A DNA stretch of 64,000 bases. It comes from Brasenia schreberi (Eukaryota > Streptophyta > Magnoliopsida > Nymphaeales > Cabombaceae). Each line of letters opens with the position of its first letter. Position 1 is the stretch's first letter. Location of the stretch: positions 434,001 through 498,000 of the forward strand of contig JAYKKT010000037.1 of the NCBI GenBank assembly GCA_036023115.1, written 5' to 3'. A program made the position numbers and the translations under genes. The notes beneath the pieces were generated by a model. That model did no database searches and was not told where the DNA came from. It saw only the letters and a program-made list of their open reading frames with translations. Shown here piece after piece: positions 35,895 through 47,519 of this stretch.

Positions 35895-36357
35895 TCATAA
35901 GAGCATAAAAAGCATCAATTTTTTAAAACATCCGACTTTGTAACAAGTATATTCATGTGTATCTAGTGAAATCATCAATAAAAATAATATATCATTAGAT
36001 ACCTCCCTTCTACATGATTGGTAAAGGACCTCAAATATCATAATGTAAAAGTTTAAAAGGTTCACTTGTGACAAAAGTTCTCTTGAAAAAGGTATGTGCT
36101 TCATTTTGCTAAGAGTATAATCTTTGTAAAAGAAGTTCTTAATATCCTTAACATGAAGAGGTTTACAATTACATAACTTTTAAATATCCAAGCCTCTTAT
36201 GCCACAAAAGTATATCTTTTAACAAAACATTATAATGGCCAAAATTTGGAATTTGCAAATGGTCTACTATATGTAACCTGCCTTCCCTATGACCATATCT
36301 AATCACTTTCTTAAAGAGGCAATTCTTTTGACCAAGTTGTAGAGCAAGCGGCATCAT
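35895..36357 (-). pseudogene. Ty1/copia pre-integrase fragment, opposite strand
   Basis: The minus strand reads LLWHKRLGYL, the hallmark of the copia GAG-pre-integrase domain. After frame changes it continues to SKMKHIPFSRE. Stops and frameshifts are frequent. It is inverted relative to the other two copia fragments. Confidence 0.75.
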
Positions 36358-36495
36358 TGATAGAGACCTTTTCTCTTAACTATTCCTCTAGTTACCTCTT
36401 TTTCTCTTGTAATGCTTGAAGTATAGGAGTTTGGTCCATCTCTTCATCAACAAGAGCAACTTTCCTCTTCAACTTAGGACACTTAGGTTTGATGT

Positions 36496-39233
36496 ACATT
36501 CTCCATCGTGGAACTCATGCATCACTATCCTAGCCTCCTCTAGGTCGATACACCTAAGCAGAATGCCGGTAAAACTCTTTTTGTATAAGACACCACCCAG
36601 AATGGTGTATCGGGTCGAAATCTTACGAATGAATGCCTTATCTTTGGACGTGGCATCCTCGGTGAATCCCCCATTTTCTAAAAATTGTTTTATGTCATAG
36701 AACCAGGGTTTTTCAATAGACTCTGGGTTGTTTTGGCAAATATCCAAGTCGTGTGTGGATGGATGGGGTGCATGCCATATTTCCAAAGATCTGGTCCCTG
36801 AAATGGGATCGACCTTCAGGGCTGAACCCAAGGAGGAGAGGGCATCGGCGATGCCATTGTCCTCTCTTCCTACGTGTGTGAGCTTACACGACTGGAAGGA
36901 CTGGACCAATCGAGTGGCCAACTCGTGATATGGAAGTAGTTTCTCATTACGTACTTGCCAAATTTTTAAAACCTGGTTTATGACAAGGAGCGAATCTCCA
37001 AAGACCTCGATGCATGATGCCCCTAGAGTTTTCGAAATCCTTAAGCCTTGTATGAGTGCTTCATACTCAGCTATGTTGTTGGAACATTCGAAATCTAAGC
37101 GGACTGCTATGGGAATCTCGCCCTTTTCAGGGGAGATTAGGATGATCCCGGCACCAGCCCCACGTTGGTTTCATGCCCCATCGAAGTGCATCTTCCACAC
37201 TTGGTTTTCGAAAGAATTTGCCAAAATGTGGTTTTGAAAATGGTTTTGCAATATGCCTTCATCAGGTATTTCGACAAGAGTGGGATATGTGTCTTCTAAG
37301 GGGAATTCAGCCACGTAATCTGCTAGGGCTTGCCCCTTAATAGAGATCTGGTGATGGTATTTTAGATCATACTCCATTAGAAGGAGTTGCCATTTACCCA
37401 ATCTACCTGTGAGAATGGGTTTTTCGAACAAGTGCTTGATTGGATCAAGCTTGGACACTATCCAGATCTCATGATCTAGGAAATAGTGTCTGAACTTTTG
37501 GCAGGCCCAGACTAGGGCCAAGCACGTCTTCTCCATGGCTTGATAATTTCGTTCATAAGCCAAGAGAGTTTTAGAAATATAGTAGATGGCATACTCCTTA
37601 TGGGTGTCCTCCTCGTATTGAGCCAACAGGGCTCCTAAAGCATTTACATGCACGGAGATGTATAATAAAAGCGGTTTTCCTTGTTTTGGAGGATTCAAAA
37701 CGGGGGGATTAACCAAGTATGCCTTCAGTCTCTCAAAGGACTTTTGGCATTCGTCATCCCATAAGAATTTCGTACCCTTCCTCAACAGTTTGTTGAAGGG
37801 TTCGCATCTAGTTGCCAGATTCGATATGAATCGGCGCACGGATTGTAATCGACCCTGGAGGCTACGGATTTGGGTGAGATTGGAAGGTGGAGCCATGTCT
37901 ATGATGGCTCGACACTTAGAGGGGTCGACTTTATTCCCCTTTGGCTCACCATAAAGCCTAGAAGCTTCCCTGATTCTACCCCGAACACACATTTTTGAGG
38001 GTTTAGCTTTACTTTGTAAAGCCTAAGCCTTTCGAAAATCTTTTGTAAACATTCGATATGGGTGCATCGGGTTTTGGATTTTGCCAAGAGATCATCTACA
38101 TACACTTCTACAAGCTCATGAATTTGATCATGGAAGATCGTGTTCATGGCTCGTTGGTATGTCGCGCCGGCATTTTTCAAACCAAAGGGCATGACTGTGT
38201 AGCAGTATGTGCCCCATGGGGTTGTGAAGGCGGTCTTACCCTGATCTCGTTGACTTAGTTTGATTTGATTATAGCCTGAATAGCCATCCATGAATGAAAA
38301 CATTTCATGATTTGCAGTACTATCGACTATCAAATCTATGTTTGGTAAAGGATAATTATCCTTTGGAGTGGCTTTATTCAGGTTTCTGAAATCGATGCAT
38401 ATTCGAATTTTCCCATTGGTTTTTCGAACCACAACGATATTTGACAACCAATCAGAATACGCAATGGGTTTTATAAATCCAGCTTTTAGCAGATCTTCTA
38501 AACCCTCTTTGACTTGCGTGTGTACATTCGGGTGTATTTTCCTAAGCTTCTGCTTTATGGGTTTTACACCTGCATCTAAGGGAAGACGATGCTCGACTAT
38601 GTTGAGATCTATGCCCGGCATGTCTTCATACGTCCATGCAAACACATCTAAATAGGCTCGTAGAAATGCAACGAATGCTAACTTTTCAGTTTCATGCAAG
38701 CATGCGCCTATTTTGATGGTTTTGGGATTGGAATCATCCCCTAGGTTCACCTCTACGAAATCTCCTCCGACTGATTGGGAAGGTCTTTCAAAATCGAGAA
38801 TTCTATGAAATTCTGGGAGCTCAGAAGTGGGATCTTCCTCAAGGGGATCCACTTCTGGGCTTTGATCATTCTCGTGGGCTATAGACCCGAGGAAACTTGA
38901 TGCATGGTTTTCAAAATGACCTGGTTTTGTACTTGGATTTTCAAGTGATTTTGAAATTTTTGGTCTGGCTATGCAGACGACACTTCTTTCGAAATCCTTT
39001 TCTATTGCCAAAGTCTTACCAGGAGCAGCTATGTACAAAATCTTTTTGGTATTTTCCAAATTTTTGATTTTTTTTGGCTTTTGTAAAACAAGAACTTTGG
39101 GAACTATACAAAGCACTCTTTTTTCGAGTTTTTGTTTTTCCATTGTTTTTGGCTTTTTCTTGTTTTTCGATTTTTTTTATTTTAAGTTTTCCAAATGTTT
39201 TTGGTATTTTTAGAAAAAGGGATCTTCCGTCAT
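36496..39233 (-). pseudogene. pol: E6 pol: N-terminus, RT, both RNase H domains
   Basis: The ATG is at 39233, just after the acceptor-like tract. A slip in the lysine-rich segment leads to the main frame (from ~39143). RT is complete, with MPFGLKNAGATYQRAM and YVDDLL. A 1-bp deletion near 37930 shifts the frame. The first RNase H lacks its acidic residues. The second begins MHFDGA with its Asp intact, followed at once by TGA (37173-37171) where E5 has CGA. It then keeps FGDSLLVINQV and GREDNGIADALSSLG. It ends at 36496 inside the integrase zinc finger. Confidence 0.92.
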
Positions 39234-39324
39234 ACCTACAAAGGGAAAACACTACGGGTTAGACTCGGAATAGGAGGTCTAAACCATAGGTTTCTTCTAA
39301 GACAGGCTCCGGGGCACCCTTGAC

Positions 39325-41886
39325 CTAGGTGGTCACAGGGGGTGGCTCCGGCAGTATTCGGGGAGTATAGCCGATCCCATATCGGCTTGGGTTGGCCCTA
39401 GGCAGGATGGGCTCTAGGAGACCCTGGTTTTGTGCCCCTAGACTCTTGTAGGGCGAGTAGCCCATGTTCAATAACATGTTCCACGACCTTTTGTTTTTTG
39501 AAAAGATGGGATACAAGTCATGGTCCTGGAACATGCTATCGTCCATATTAGGCTCGTATGGCCTTTTGTCCAAGGGTTTTGGAAATAGGGAACGTTTGGG
39601 TTTTCCTAGGAGGATTAGAGTCGGGAGGGGGCCTGCTTTTGAAGGCCCCTTCACACATACAACCTTCCTAGGGTTGTTCAACACGAGCCGAGGTGGCTCA
39701 ACGATGATTTGCCCCAGGTTAGCCTCATGGGCCTGGGAGCTTGATAAACAAGGGGAGTTTATGATCCCTTGAAGCTGTGGGTGACTCTCACCTAGGATCA
39801 CTACGACCTGGTCCCTAAAAGGGATCTTGACACACCTGTGGAAGGTGGATGGCACAGCGCACAAACTGTGTATCCAGGGTCTTCCCAGCAACAGGTTATA
39901 ATGGGGGTGGATGTCCAAGACATGGAACACCCCCGTGTGTTCGATCCCTCCTGTTTCCATTGGGAGCTCGATGGATCCTAAAGGTCTAGACGCATTCCCA
40001 TCGTATCCAGTGATAACGATGGGGCTTGGGTTCACTAAAGTCAAGGTGACTCCGATTTTGTACGCCACATGAAGTGGAAGGATGTTGAGCCCTCCTCCAC
40101 CATCGACTAGGCACCTGTCCAGAGAGTGGTTGTTTAGAATCACCTCGATATGCAGGGCCTGGTTATGGGTTTCGTAGGGTCTATCTACATCATCTTCCGA
40201 AAAGGTGATGGGCGATTTTGCTCCTAATAAAGCCACTTGGGTAGACAAGGATTCCGGACTTATGTTCGAATCAACCTTGGCCCTTTCTAGAATTTTCTCT
40301 AATACAAGTCTATGCCTAGGCGAGGTTTTGATAAGCTCTAGGATAGACATGTGAATAGGAATCTTTGAAAGGTGGTTTTCGAAATTATAAGGATTTAGGA
40401 TGACTTTGTCCTTATCTGCTTTTGGCAGACCACTAGGGATACATGCTTTTGAGGGGCCAGGCACACTGACCACCTTTTGAGCACCTTGAAGGTGTGGGGG
40501 TTGATAGATCCTCCCGGATCTAGTGACTTCCCCCACGACCAGCCTAGGGTTCGCGCTAGACTTGGCTCTAAGGATGAGCTGAGGAGAACCTTGGATTTTC
40601 AAAACTGGTTTTACCAGGGTTTCCACTTTTGGTGGCCCCCGAATGCCGACTTGGGCGGGCCTCTTGTATAATACAAGGATGGGCGCACAAGTAGGTCGAC
40701 CAGGTTCTGGTTTTTGCGCTAGTTCCTTGGAAATGGTGAGGGTACATACCTCCTTTCCTTTTCCACTGCCACTGGCGTGTTTGGGAAAGGGTTCCTTGAA
40801 GATAGCTTGAGGTGGCTCAGGTTCCGCAGTGACCTGGAGCCGGCCTTCTGCTATCAAGTTCTCAATTTTATTTAAAAGAGAGAAGCAGCGTTTGGTATCA
40901 TGGCCTTTGAGCCGATGATACTTACAAAATCGGTTTAAATACCCCCCCTTGGACGTGACTCCTTCGGGGATTTCAGGGAGTTCGATCATGCCCTGGGCAA
41001 GTAAGAGGTTTAGGACCTCCGACACAGGTTGCCCCAGCGGAGTATACTCCCGTTTTTCAACCGGTTTTTGAAAATTACGTTCTCTCTTATTTTCTAATTT
41101 TTCAAAATTTTTAGAAGTGCCCGCCATGCCTGGATCCACCCGGACATTGGCGATTTTATGGGGCTTTGCCCCTTTGTCCGTCGTGGGCAGCCCATATGCG
41201 ATGGGCTTTTCCAAACGGGTTTTTGGAACGGTACTTCCTTTCCATAAGTGGTCGTATGTCCCTTTTTGCAAGTTGGTTTCGAAAAGGGAGGCCTTTTTGA
41301 TCAACTTATGGAAAGTTGAAATCTCATGGAGCGAGAGAAGGGTTTTTAACTCGCTTTTGAAATTATCCAGGATGAGCATTACTGCGCATCCTTCGGATAT
41401 GGGCTCTCGCACTTGGCCCAAAAGCGACCTCCATCTTATAATGAAGGCATGCACGTCTTCGTTCATGCCTTGCTTTGTATCCCTTAAGGTATTCAGGGTT
41501 GGCGTGACTTCCACGTTGTGTGCAAATCTTTGCATGAAGCAGTTCGCTAACTCTTCAAAAGTAGCGAACTGGCTTAAGTCGTAGGAAGCCAGCCATTTGG
41601 CAGCTGTGCCTTTAAGGGATAGAGGGAACCAATACACCCATTTCATCGAGTCCTTTTTCTTCTTATGGGCTCGACGTGAGAAAAGCTGCAAGTGAGACCT
41701 AGGGTCTCCCATGCCATCATACCGATGGAAGTTCGGTATTTCATCGTCACTGTCTGTTTCGTAATCTATAGGAAGGAAATCAGACAGGGCGTAGCTTCTT
41801 TTCTCTTTATTTTGCCCTTTCAGCAGCTGCTGTAGGGCTTTACGGTCCTTTTGTGTGAAGGACTCATGGTATTGGTTGCCTTCCAT
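39325..41886 (-). CDS. gag-pro: E6 gag-pro polyprotein, open but N-terminally truncated
   Basis: This is the longest open frame in the window, 853 codons from an internal Met equal to residue 82 of E5. The frame is open up to 41970, where the upstream deletion joins LTR sequence. Domains: Gag (KWVYWFPLSLKGTAAKWL), knuckle CKYHRLKGHDTKRC, retropepsin LVDGGGGLNILP and LLGRPWIH. It stops at TAG 39327-39325, where E5 has TGG, losing ~20 C-terminal residues. The true start, ~80 residues and the PBS are gone, so it is an open remnant rather than a working gene. Confidence 0.9.
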   Translation of the reverse strand: MEGNQYHESFTQKDRKALQQLLKGQNKEKRSYALSDFLPIDYETDSDDEIPNFHRYDGMGDPRSHLQLFSRRAHKKKKDSMKWVYWFPLSLKGTAAKWLASYDLSQFATFEELANCFMQRFAHNVEVTPTLNTLRDTKQGMNEDVHAFIIRWRSLLGQVREPISEGCAVMLILDNFKSELKTLLSLHEISTFHKLIKKASLFETNLQKGTYDHLWKGSTVPKTRLEKPIAYGLPTTDKGAKPHKIANVRVDPGMAGTSKNFEKLENKRERNFQKPVEKREYTPLGQPVSEVLNLLLAQGMIELPEIPEGVTSKGGYLNRFCKYHRLKGHDTKRCFSLLNKIENLIAEGRLQVTAEPEPPQAIFKEPFPKHASGSGKGKEVCTLTISKELAQKPEPGRPTCAPILVLYKRPAQVGIRGPPKVETLVKPVLKIQGSPQLILRAKSSANPRLVVGEVTRSGRIYQPPHLQGAQKVVSVPGPSKACIPSGLPKADKDKVILNPYNFENHLSKIPIHMSILELIKTSPRHRLVLEKILERAKVDSNISPESLSTQVALLGAKSPITFSEDDVDRPYETHNQALHIEVILNNHSLDRCLVDGGGGLNILPLHVAYKIGVTLTLVNPSPIVITGYDGNASRPLGSIELPMETGGIEHTGVFHVLDIHPHYNLLLGRPWIHSLCAVPSTFHRCVKIPFRDQVVVILGESHPQLQGIINSPCLSSSQAHEANLGQIIVEPPRLVLNNPRKVVCVKGPSKAGPLPTLILLGKPKRSLFPKPLDKRPYEPNMDDSMFQDHDLYPIFSKNKRSWNMLLNMGYSPYKSLGAQNQGLLEPILPRANPSRYGIGYTPRILPEPPPVTT

Positions 41887-41970
41887 TACGGAGGCCTCTT
41901 TTTGCTTGCGAGGTTTTTCAAATTTCTTTTTAGGCCTTTGTTCACCGTTTGATGAACATGAATCGCCTAA

Positions 41971-44900
41971 TTAAGCTAGCAAAGATATTTTTAACACTGA
42001 CTTCTAAACGTGGCGACTGTGAGTAAGTAAGTTCTTGTCGTCGCAGACCTTCTTGCACCGATGCGCAAGGGTCAGTCTGTACGCTTTTGCAAAAATCGAG
42101 TTTTTTTTTTTTTTTTTTTTTTTTTGGAGAGAAAGTCTACGAAGCGGTTCGAGGTGTCTATTTCGGGTCTTTAAGATGCGGTTGCATGTTTTAGATCACG
42201 TGGATTTGCACGTGCCTAAGTCTTTTCTTTTATCCCTTTTCGGGCCACCTAGTTTGTGTGTTATGAACACTCCACTACATGGGCGAATTCGAGCGGGGCT
42301 TGCTTTGATGCAATATGCGTCCTACCTCGTGGTATGGCGTAGATGCAATGCAAACTCATGCTACTCCAAAGGGAAAACCCGAAATGTAAAGACAATACTG
42401 AAGGGAAATAACAGAAGGGAAATAACCGAAGGGAAATAACCGAAGGGAAATAACCGAAGGGAGATATGTATATAGCTTATGTATATGAGCCCTTACTCGG
42501 GTCTTGCAAATAAGAGCGAAGGCTCAATGTGGGTGCTTGCTTGAATTGAAAGACTTACACACACGACATGAAATTAAACACAAATATAAATTGCAGTATG
42601 GCCTTGACTAAGGTCTTGGGAATAAGAGCGAAAGCTCAATGTGTGTGAGAGTGCTTGAATTGAAAGACTACCCACAGGACATAAATGAAACCCAAATATA
42701 ACTGCAATAAGGCGTTTACTAAGGTCTTGGGAGTAAGAGTGAAGGCTCAATGTGTGTGAAAGTGCTTGAATTGAAAGACTTACTCACACGACATGAAATG
42801 AAACCCAAATAGTATAGGTCGGCCCTTACTTGGGTCTTTCAAATAAGAGCGAAAGCTCAATGTGTGTGAGAGTGCTTGAATTGAAAGACTTACTCACACG
42901 ACATGAAATGAAACCCAAATAGTATAGGTCGGCCCTTACTTGGGTCTTTCAACTAAGAGCGAAAGCTCAATGTGTGTGAGTGCTTGAATTAAAAGACAAC
43001 GCACCCAACTTAAATAAAACCCTTCGAAAATGAAAGTATATATATACACTTATGTATTAGGGGCTGATTAGGCCCGTGTGTGTTCAAAATCGTGCACGAC
43101 TAAGAGAGTGCACGTGTGTGGTTGTGCCAAGCCACGTTATTACAAGCGGGGGGAGACTATGCTCCGTTATTACAACCCCGTATCAAATTGAATCTCAAGC
43201 AAGTATACAACTAAGGACCGAGTTTAGGCACTTACGAGTAGCTGGTCCGTAGAGGCCTTGCTTGAGCGTGGGCTTGACCTTCGCCTTGGGCTGCAAACGG
43301 GAGCTCCGCGAAGGTAGGTGATCAAAGGCGCTGGCCGGCTGCAAGTGGGGCGCGGGATAGGCGCCTCGAAGGTGGCCGGTGGCAAGTAGATGTCGCCTCG
43401 AGGTGGGGGTTTAAAGGGGCTGAATAAGTGGGTTTTTAGGGTCACTAGGGGAGTCGAGTGTTTAGGGAAAACTGGACCTAAAGGAGAGTTTGTGGGAAGG
43501 CTGAATGGGACGCCTAGGGGAAGGCCGAATGGGATATGATGGCTAGGTAGTGGCCGGCAGTTTGGGTTTTGCTAGGTTCGGCTAAGTGAAAAGGGTGGTG
43601 GCAAACGGGCTAAGATGATGATAGGGTGGGTGGCTAGGAGTGGAGAGGTGGAAGAGAAGGGTTTTGATAGAGTTAGGGTACTTACCGAAGGGGGAGAGGC
43701 GGTGGAAGGCAATGAGGAGCAGGCGGACAGGTGGGCTCTTGGCTGATTCGGTTGGGTGAAGGTGGTGGCATCCGGCTGGGGAATGGTGGTGGATGGAAGA
43801 GGGAAGGTGGCGGGGCAGGTAGAGCTAGTGGAGCAGGTGGAGAGTGGAGCAGGTGGAGAGTGGAGAGTGGAGCCGGCTGGGCTGAGGTGAGGGTCTTCTA
43901 CCTTTTAAAACCCGCCCCCAAAAGGGAGGGGTTTAAATAGGGGATGGGTAGGTCGGTTAGGGCTGGGCTGAGGGTAGTGGTTAGGTGGTTTAGGTAGGGT
44001 GGTATGTAGATAAGGTGGGCTGGAAAGGGTTGGGCCAGATATTTTAAAACTAGGGGTTTGGGTAGATTGTGGGCTAAGGGTGGTTTAGGGGTTTAGGGCT
44101 AGGTTAGGTGGTTGGGTTTTAGGGTGAGGTTTAGTGAGCTAGGTTAGGTGATTAGGCTAGGTTTAGGCTAGGATTAGGGAAATTAATCTAGGTTTAGGGG
44201 AGGATTAGGGAAGTGGGTTAGGTGATTAGGTTGGGATTAGGATGGGATTAGGGAAGTGGGTTAGGTGATTAGGTTCAGATTAGGGGTGGATTAGGGGTTT
44301 AGGCTAGGATTAGGCGTTTTGGGTTAGGTTTAGGTGAAGGAGCTCCCTTAGCATGGCCCATAGACCTTGATCACCTCATGTTGGTGCAGCCCTAGGTTAG
44401 GTTTTAGCTAATTACAAGCTTAAACCCACTCAATTAGGCTAACCCACATGATTAAACCCAAACTTGACACACAAGTCAAGCTTAATACAACACTCTTGAT
44501 ATTTTCCATCCCCACTCTCTCTCATGCCCAATATCCCACGTGAAACTCAAGTGGGCCCCACCTCCATTTATGAGAAGGTGATATGGGCCATGGATATGGA
44601 TATTGGATTGGATCTCTGGATCCAAATCCAAATCCAAGTCCACATAAGGGTTTGGATTGGGATCTGGATATATATGGTCCAGATCCAATCCAAACTGAAC
44701 TCTGACTCCTTCGAGCTGGGTTCGAAACGGACGATTCGTGCGGGGCCTGACAGCATCAGTACTCCGTCTGCGTTGGGTCTTCGCCAACATAGTCATCCGC
44801 CTCCGTTTCTGCCTTCCGGAGATGACTTCAAATGCTATTTTGATAAGAACAGGGTCTTGGACGTTCGAGATCCTGGGGTGTGAATCAGATACAAGAGTTG

Positions 44901-45177
44901 CTGTGCCGGGCTCGACGTGTGCTCCGGTTCTAGGCTCTTCTTAGCTCTCCTGGTCCTGTCTTGATCGGGCCAAGCCACTTCGGGGTTTCAAAACATGTTT
45001 TAAAAGGTTTTTTTAAAAGCCATATCATATGTTTTTGAAAGACAAAGTTTAAAACATATATACAGGGTTGTCTGGAAGGCTCTTGGGTTTCCATACTAAA
45101 AAAAAATGGCCCTTTGGGGCTGCTTTTACAAAACCAAGTTTGTTTTAAGGAATTCGTGGGATTTTGGGGTGTTTACA
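41971..45177 (-). repeat. E6 5' LTR, lacking its U5 end
   Basis: The last ~107 bp of the LTR, the PBS, the leader and the gag start are deleted. The junction at 41969-41971 joins gag CGCCTA to LTR TTAAGCTAGC. The hairpin is retained (42046-42073). It has a T24 run (42102-42125) where the 3' LTR has T17. TATTTAAA complement is at 43932-43939. Confidence 0.93.
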
Positions 45178-45182
45178 AAGGG

Positions 45183-45600
45183 CAAGCACGAAGAACTCGA
45201 GATCCTTAGGATCGAGGCTCAAGACAGTTGTCCCTTTTGTAAATAGTTTTGTAAATAAGTTTTGAAAACCGAACAGCGAACAGCATAGGATTTTGCTCAC
45301 TTGGAGCAGTAGGCCTTGTAAGTCTCTAGAGTTCGACCACATCTGGTCTCTAGGAGGTCGCCACTCTTGGCACCACACCCATGTCATTTGCATTCCACGC
45401 ATGGTACTTGCATGAACATGATCCCATTTAGGACCAGATTCCATAATAAGACCCTTTGGCGTGATATCTCCTCCTACCAGAGTTTGTAAATTGAGATTTT
45501 GCTAAAAATGGGACGATCCCATATTTTTCATGGATAGATCTAGGGAGACATTGAAAGGGGTGTTTGTCATCTTTGCCCTTATCCAAATCGATTTGGACAA
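45183..45600 (+). other. E5 3' UTR, second part
   Basis: It continues 28187 after the E6 insertion (AAGGG duplicated at 45178-45182). Noncoding, ending at the PPT. Confidence 0.88.
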
Positions 45601-45603
45601 GGC

Positions 45604-45617
45604 CAAAGAGGGGCATC
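45604..45617 (+). other. Polypurine tract of E5
   Basis: CAAAGAGGGGCATC abuts the 3' LTR start TGTAAACACC at 45618. Confidence 0.88.
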
Positions 45618-46818
45618 TGTAAACACCTCGAAATCCCACGAATTTCTCAAATTCATTTGGTTTTGTAAAAGCAGCCCCAAAGGGCCAATTTTGAGTTTCG
45701 AAACCCAGGAGCCTTCCAGACAACCCTGTACATATGTTTTAAACTCTGTATTTCAAAAATGTATAATATAGCTTTTGAAAACCTTTTAAAACACGTTTTT
45801 GAAACCCCGAAGCAGCTTGGCCTAATCAAGACAGGACTAGCAATGTCAAAGAGAGCCCGGAACCGGAGCACATGTCAAGCCCGGCACAGCAACTCTCGTA
45901 TCACATCCATACCCCCAGGATCTCGAACGTCCAAGACCTTGTTCTTATCAAAATATCATTTGAAGTCATCTCTGGAAAGCAGAAACGGAGGCGGACGACC
46001 ATGTTGGCGAAGACCCAACGCAGACGGAGTACTGATGCTGTCAGACCCCGCACAAATCGTCCGTTTTGAACCCAGCTCGAAGGAGTCAGAGTTCAGTTTG
46101 GATTGGATCTGGACCATATATATCCATATCCCAATCCAAACCCATATGTGGACTTGGATTTGGATTTGGATCCAAAGATCCAATCCAACATCCATATCCA
46201 TGGCCCACATCACCTTCTCATAAATGGAGGTGGGGCCCACTTGAAATTCACGTGGGATTATGGGCATGAGAGAGAGTGGGGATGGAAAATATCAAGAGTG
46301 TTGTAATTAAGCTTGACTTGTGTGTCAAATTTGGGGTTAATCATGTGGGTTAGCCTAATTGAGTGGGTTTAAGCTTGTAATTAGCCAAAACCTAACCTAG
46401 GGCTGCACCAACATGAGGTGGTTAAGGTCTATGGGCCATGCTAAGGGAGCTCCTTCACCTAAACCTAACCCAAAACACCTAATCCTAGCCTACCCCCCTA
46501 ATCCACCCCTAATCTGAGCCTAATCACCTAACCCACTTCCCTAATCCCGGCCTAATCCCAACCTAATCACCTAACCTACTTCCCTAATCCTTCCCTAAAC
46601 CTAGCCTAATCACCTAACCTAGCTCACTAAACCTCACCCTAAAACCCAACCACCTAACCTAGCCCTAAACCCCTAAACCACCCCTAGCCCACAATCTACC
46701 CAAACCACTAGTTTTCAAAATATCTGGCCCCCTTTCCAGCCCACCTTATCTTCATACCACCCTACCTAAATCACCTAACCACTACCCCAAACCCAACCCT
46801 AACCGACCTACCCATCCC

Positions 46819-46825
46819 TATATAA
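46819..46825 (+). promoter_or_regulatory. TATA box of E5 3' LTR
   Basis: TATATAA lies at the end of the CCTAA-rich tract and before an AAACCCCCTCCC/GGGGGCGGG inverted repeat. Confidence 0.6.
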
Positions 46826-47513
46826 ACCCCCTCCCTTGGGGGCGGGCTTTTCCTAGTGAGTGGCTTCACCCATTCCAGCCGGGTCCCTTCCTTCCCCAAG
46901 TCCAGCCGAGTCCCACCATCTCCACCTGCACCACCACCTGCTCTCCATCCCACCACCATCTCCCAGCTGGACGCCACCACTTGCTCTCCATCCCAACCAC
47001 CCGGCTTCTCTCTTCCATCCACCGCCTCTCCCCATTCGGTAAGTACCCCCCAACTCTACCTAACTCCTTCTCTACTCCCTCTCCACTCCTAGCCACCCAC
47101 CATATCATCATCTCACCTACACATCAGCCCTTTGTTGCCACCATTCTCACTTAGCCGAACTTAGCACAACCTAAACCACCTGCCACTACCTAACTACCCT
47201 AACTACACCCGGCCAGCCATCTCTTTTCCCCTTAGACTCCCAATCGACCTTCCCTTAAACTCCCTTAGGTTCATATTCCCAAACACTCTATACTCTCCAT
47301 TAGTGACCCTATACACTCATTTGGCCTAGCCCCTTTAATTTTCCACATCAAGGCGACACCCCCTTGCAGCCGGCCACCTTCGAGGCGCCTATCCCGCGCC
47401 CCACTTGCACCCGACCAGCACCCTTTGTCATCCACCCTCTCGGAGCTCCCGTTTGCAGCCTAAGGCGAAGGCCAAGCCCACGCTCAAGCAAGGCCTCTAC
47501 GGACCAGCTACTC

Positions 47514-47519
47514 GTAAGT
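47514..47519 (+). promoter_or_regulatory. Splice-donor-like GTAAGT in E5 3' LTR
   Basis: AGCTACTC/GTAAGTGCC, ~695 bp after the TATA. It is conserved in E3, E4, E6 and the solo LTR. Confidence 0.45.

Larger units (their letters stand above)
33436..36495. mobile_element. 3.06-kb filler of Ty1/copia scraps in E6 integrase
   Basis: It is AT-rich and unlike the surrounding Tat DNA. It replaces the integrase segment equivalent to ~26417-26669 of E5, with no target duplication and no LTR termini. At least three copia integrase or pre-integrase remnants lie in it in both orientations (34047-34232 +, 35516-35735 +, 35895-36357 -). The remainder (33436-34040, 34240-35500) holds short degenerate ORFs that I cannot assign. 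It could be patchwork repair DNA or an insertion followed by deletion of its ends. Confidence 0.8.
28188..45177 (-). mobile_element. E6: Tat-lineage retrotransposon, minus strand, youngest copy
   Basis: 3' LTR 28188-31487, PPT 31488-31501, pol (split) 32654-39233, gag-pro 39325-41970, truncated 5' LTR 41971-45177. A perfect AAGGG duplication lies at 28183-28187 and 45178-45182. The two LTRs look ~98-99% alike by eye, closer than those of E5. Defects: loss of ~430 bp covering the LTR end, PBS and gag start; a 1-bp deletion in RT near 37930; TGA at 37171 and 33326; replacement of part of the integrase by foreign DNA. Confidence 0.95.

Noticed and set aside
39464..41584. Antisense ORFs (for example 39464-39772, 41117-41584; mirrored at 21309-21620 and 23121-23429)
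   Set aside because: Shadows of the gag-pro frame; they track the sense codons in every copy.
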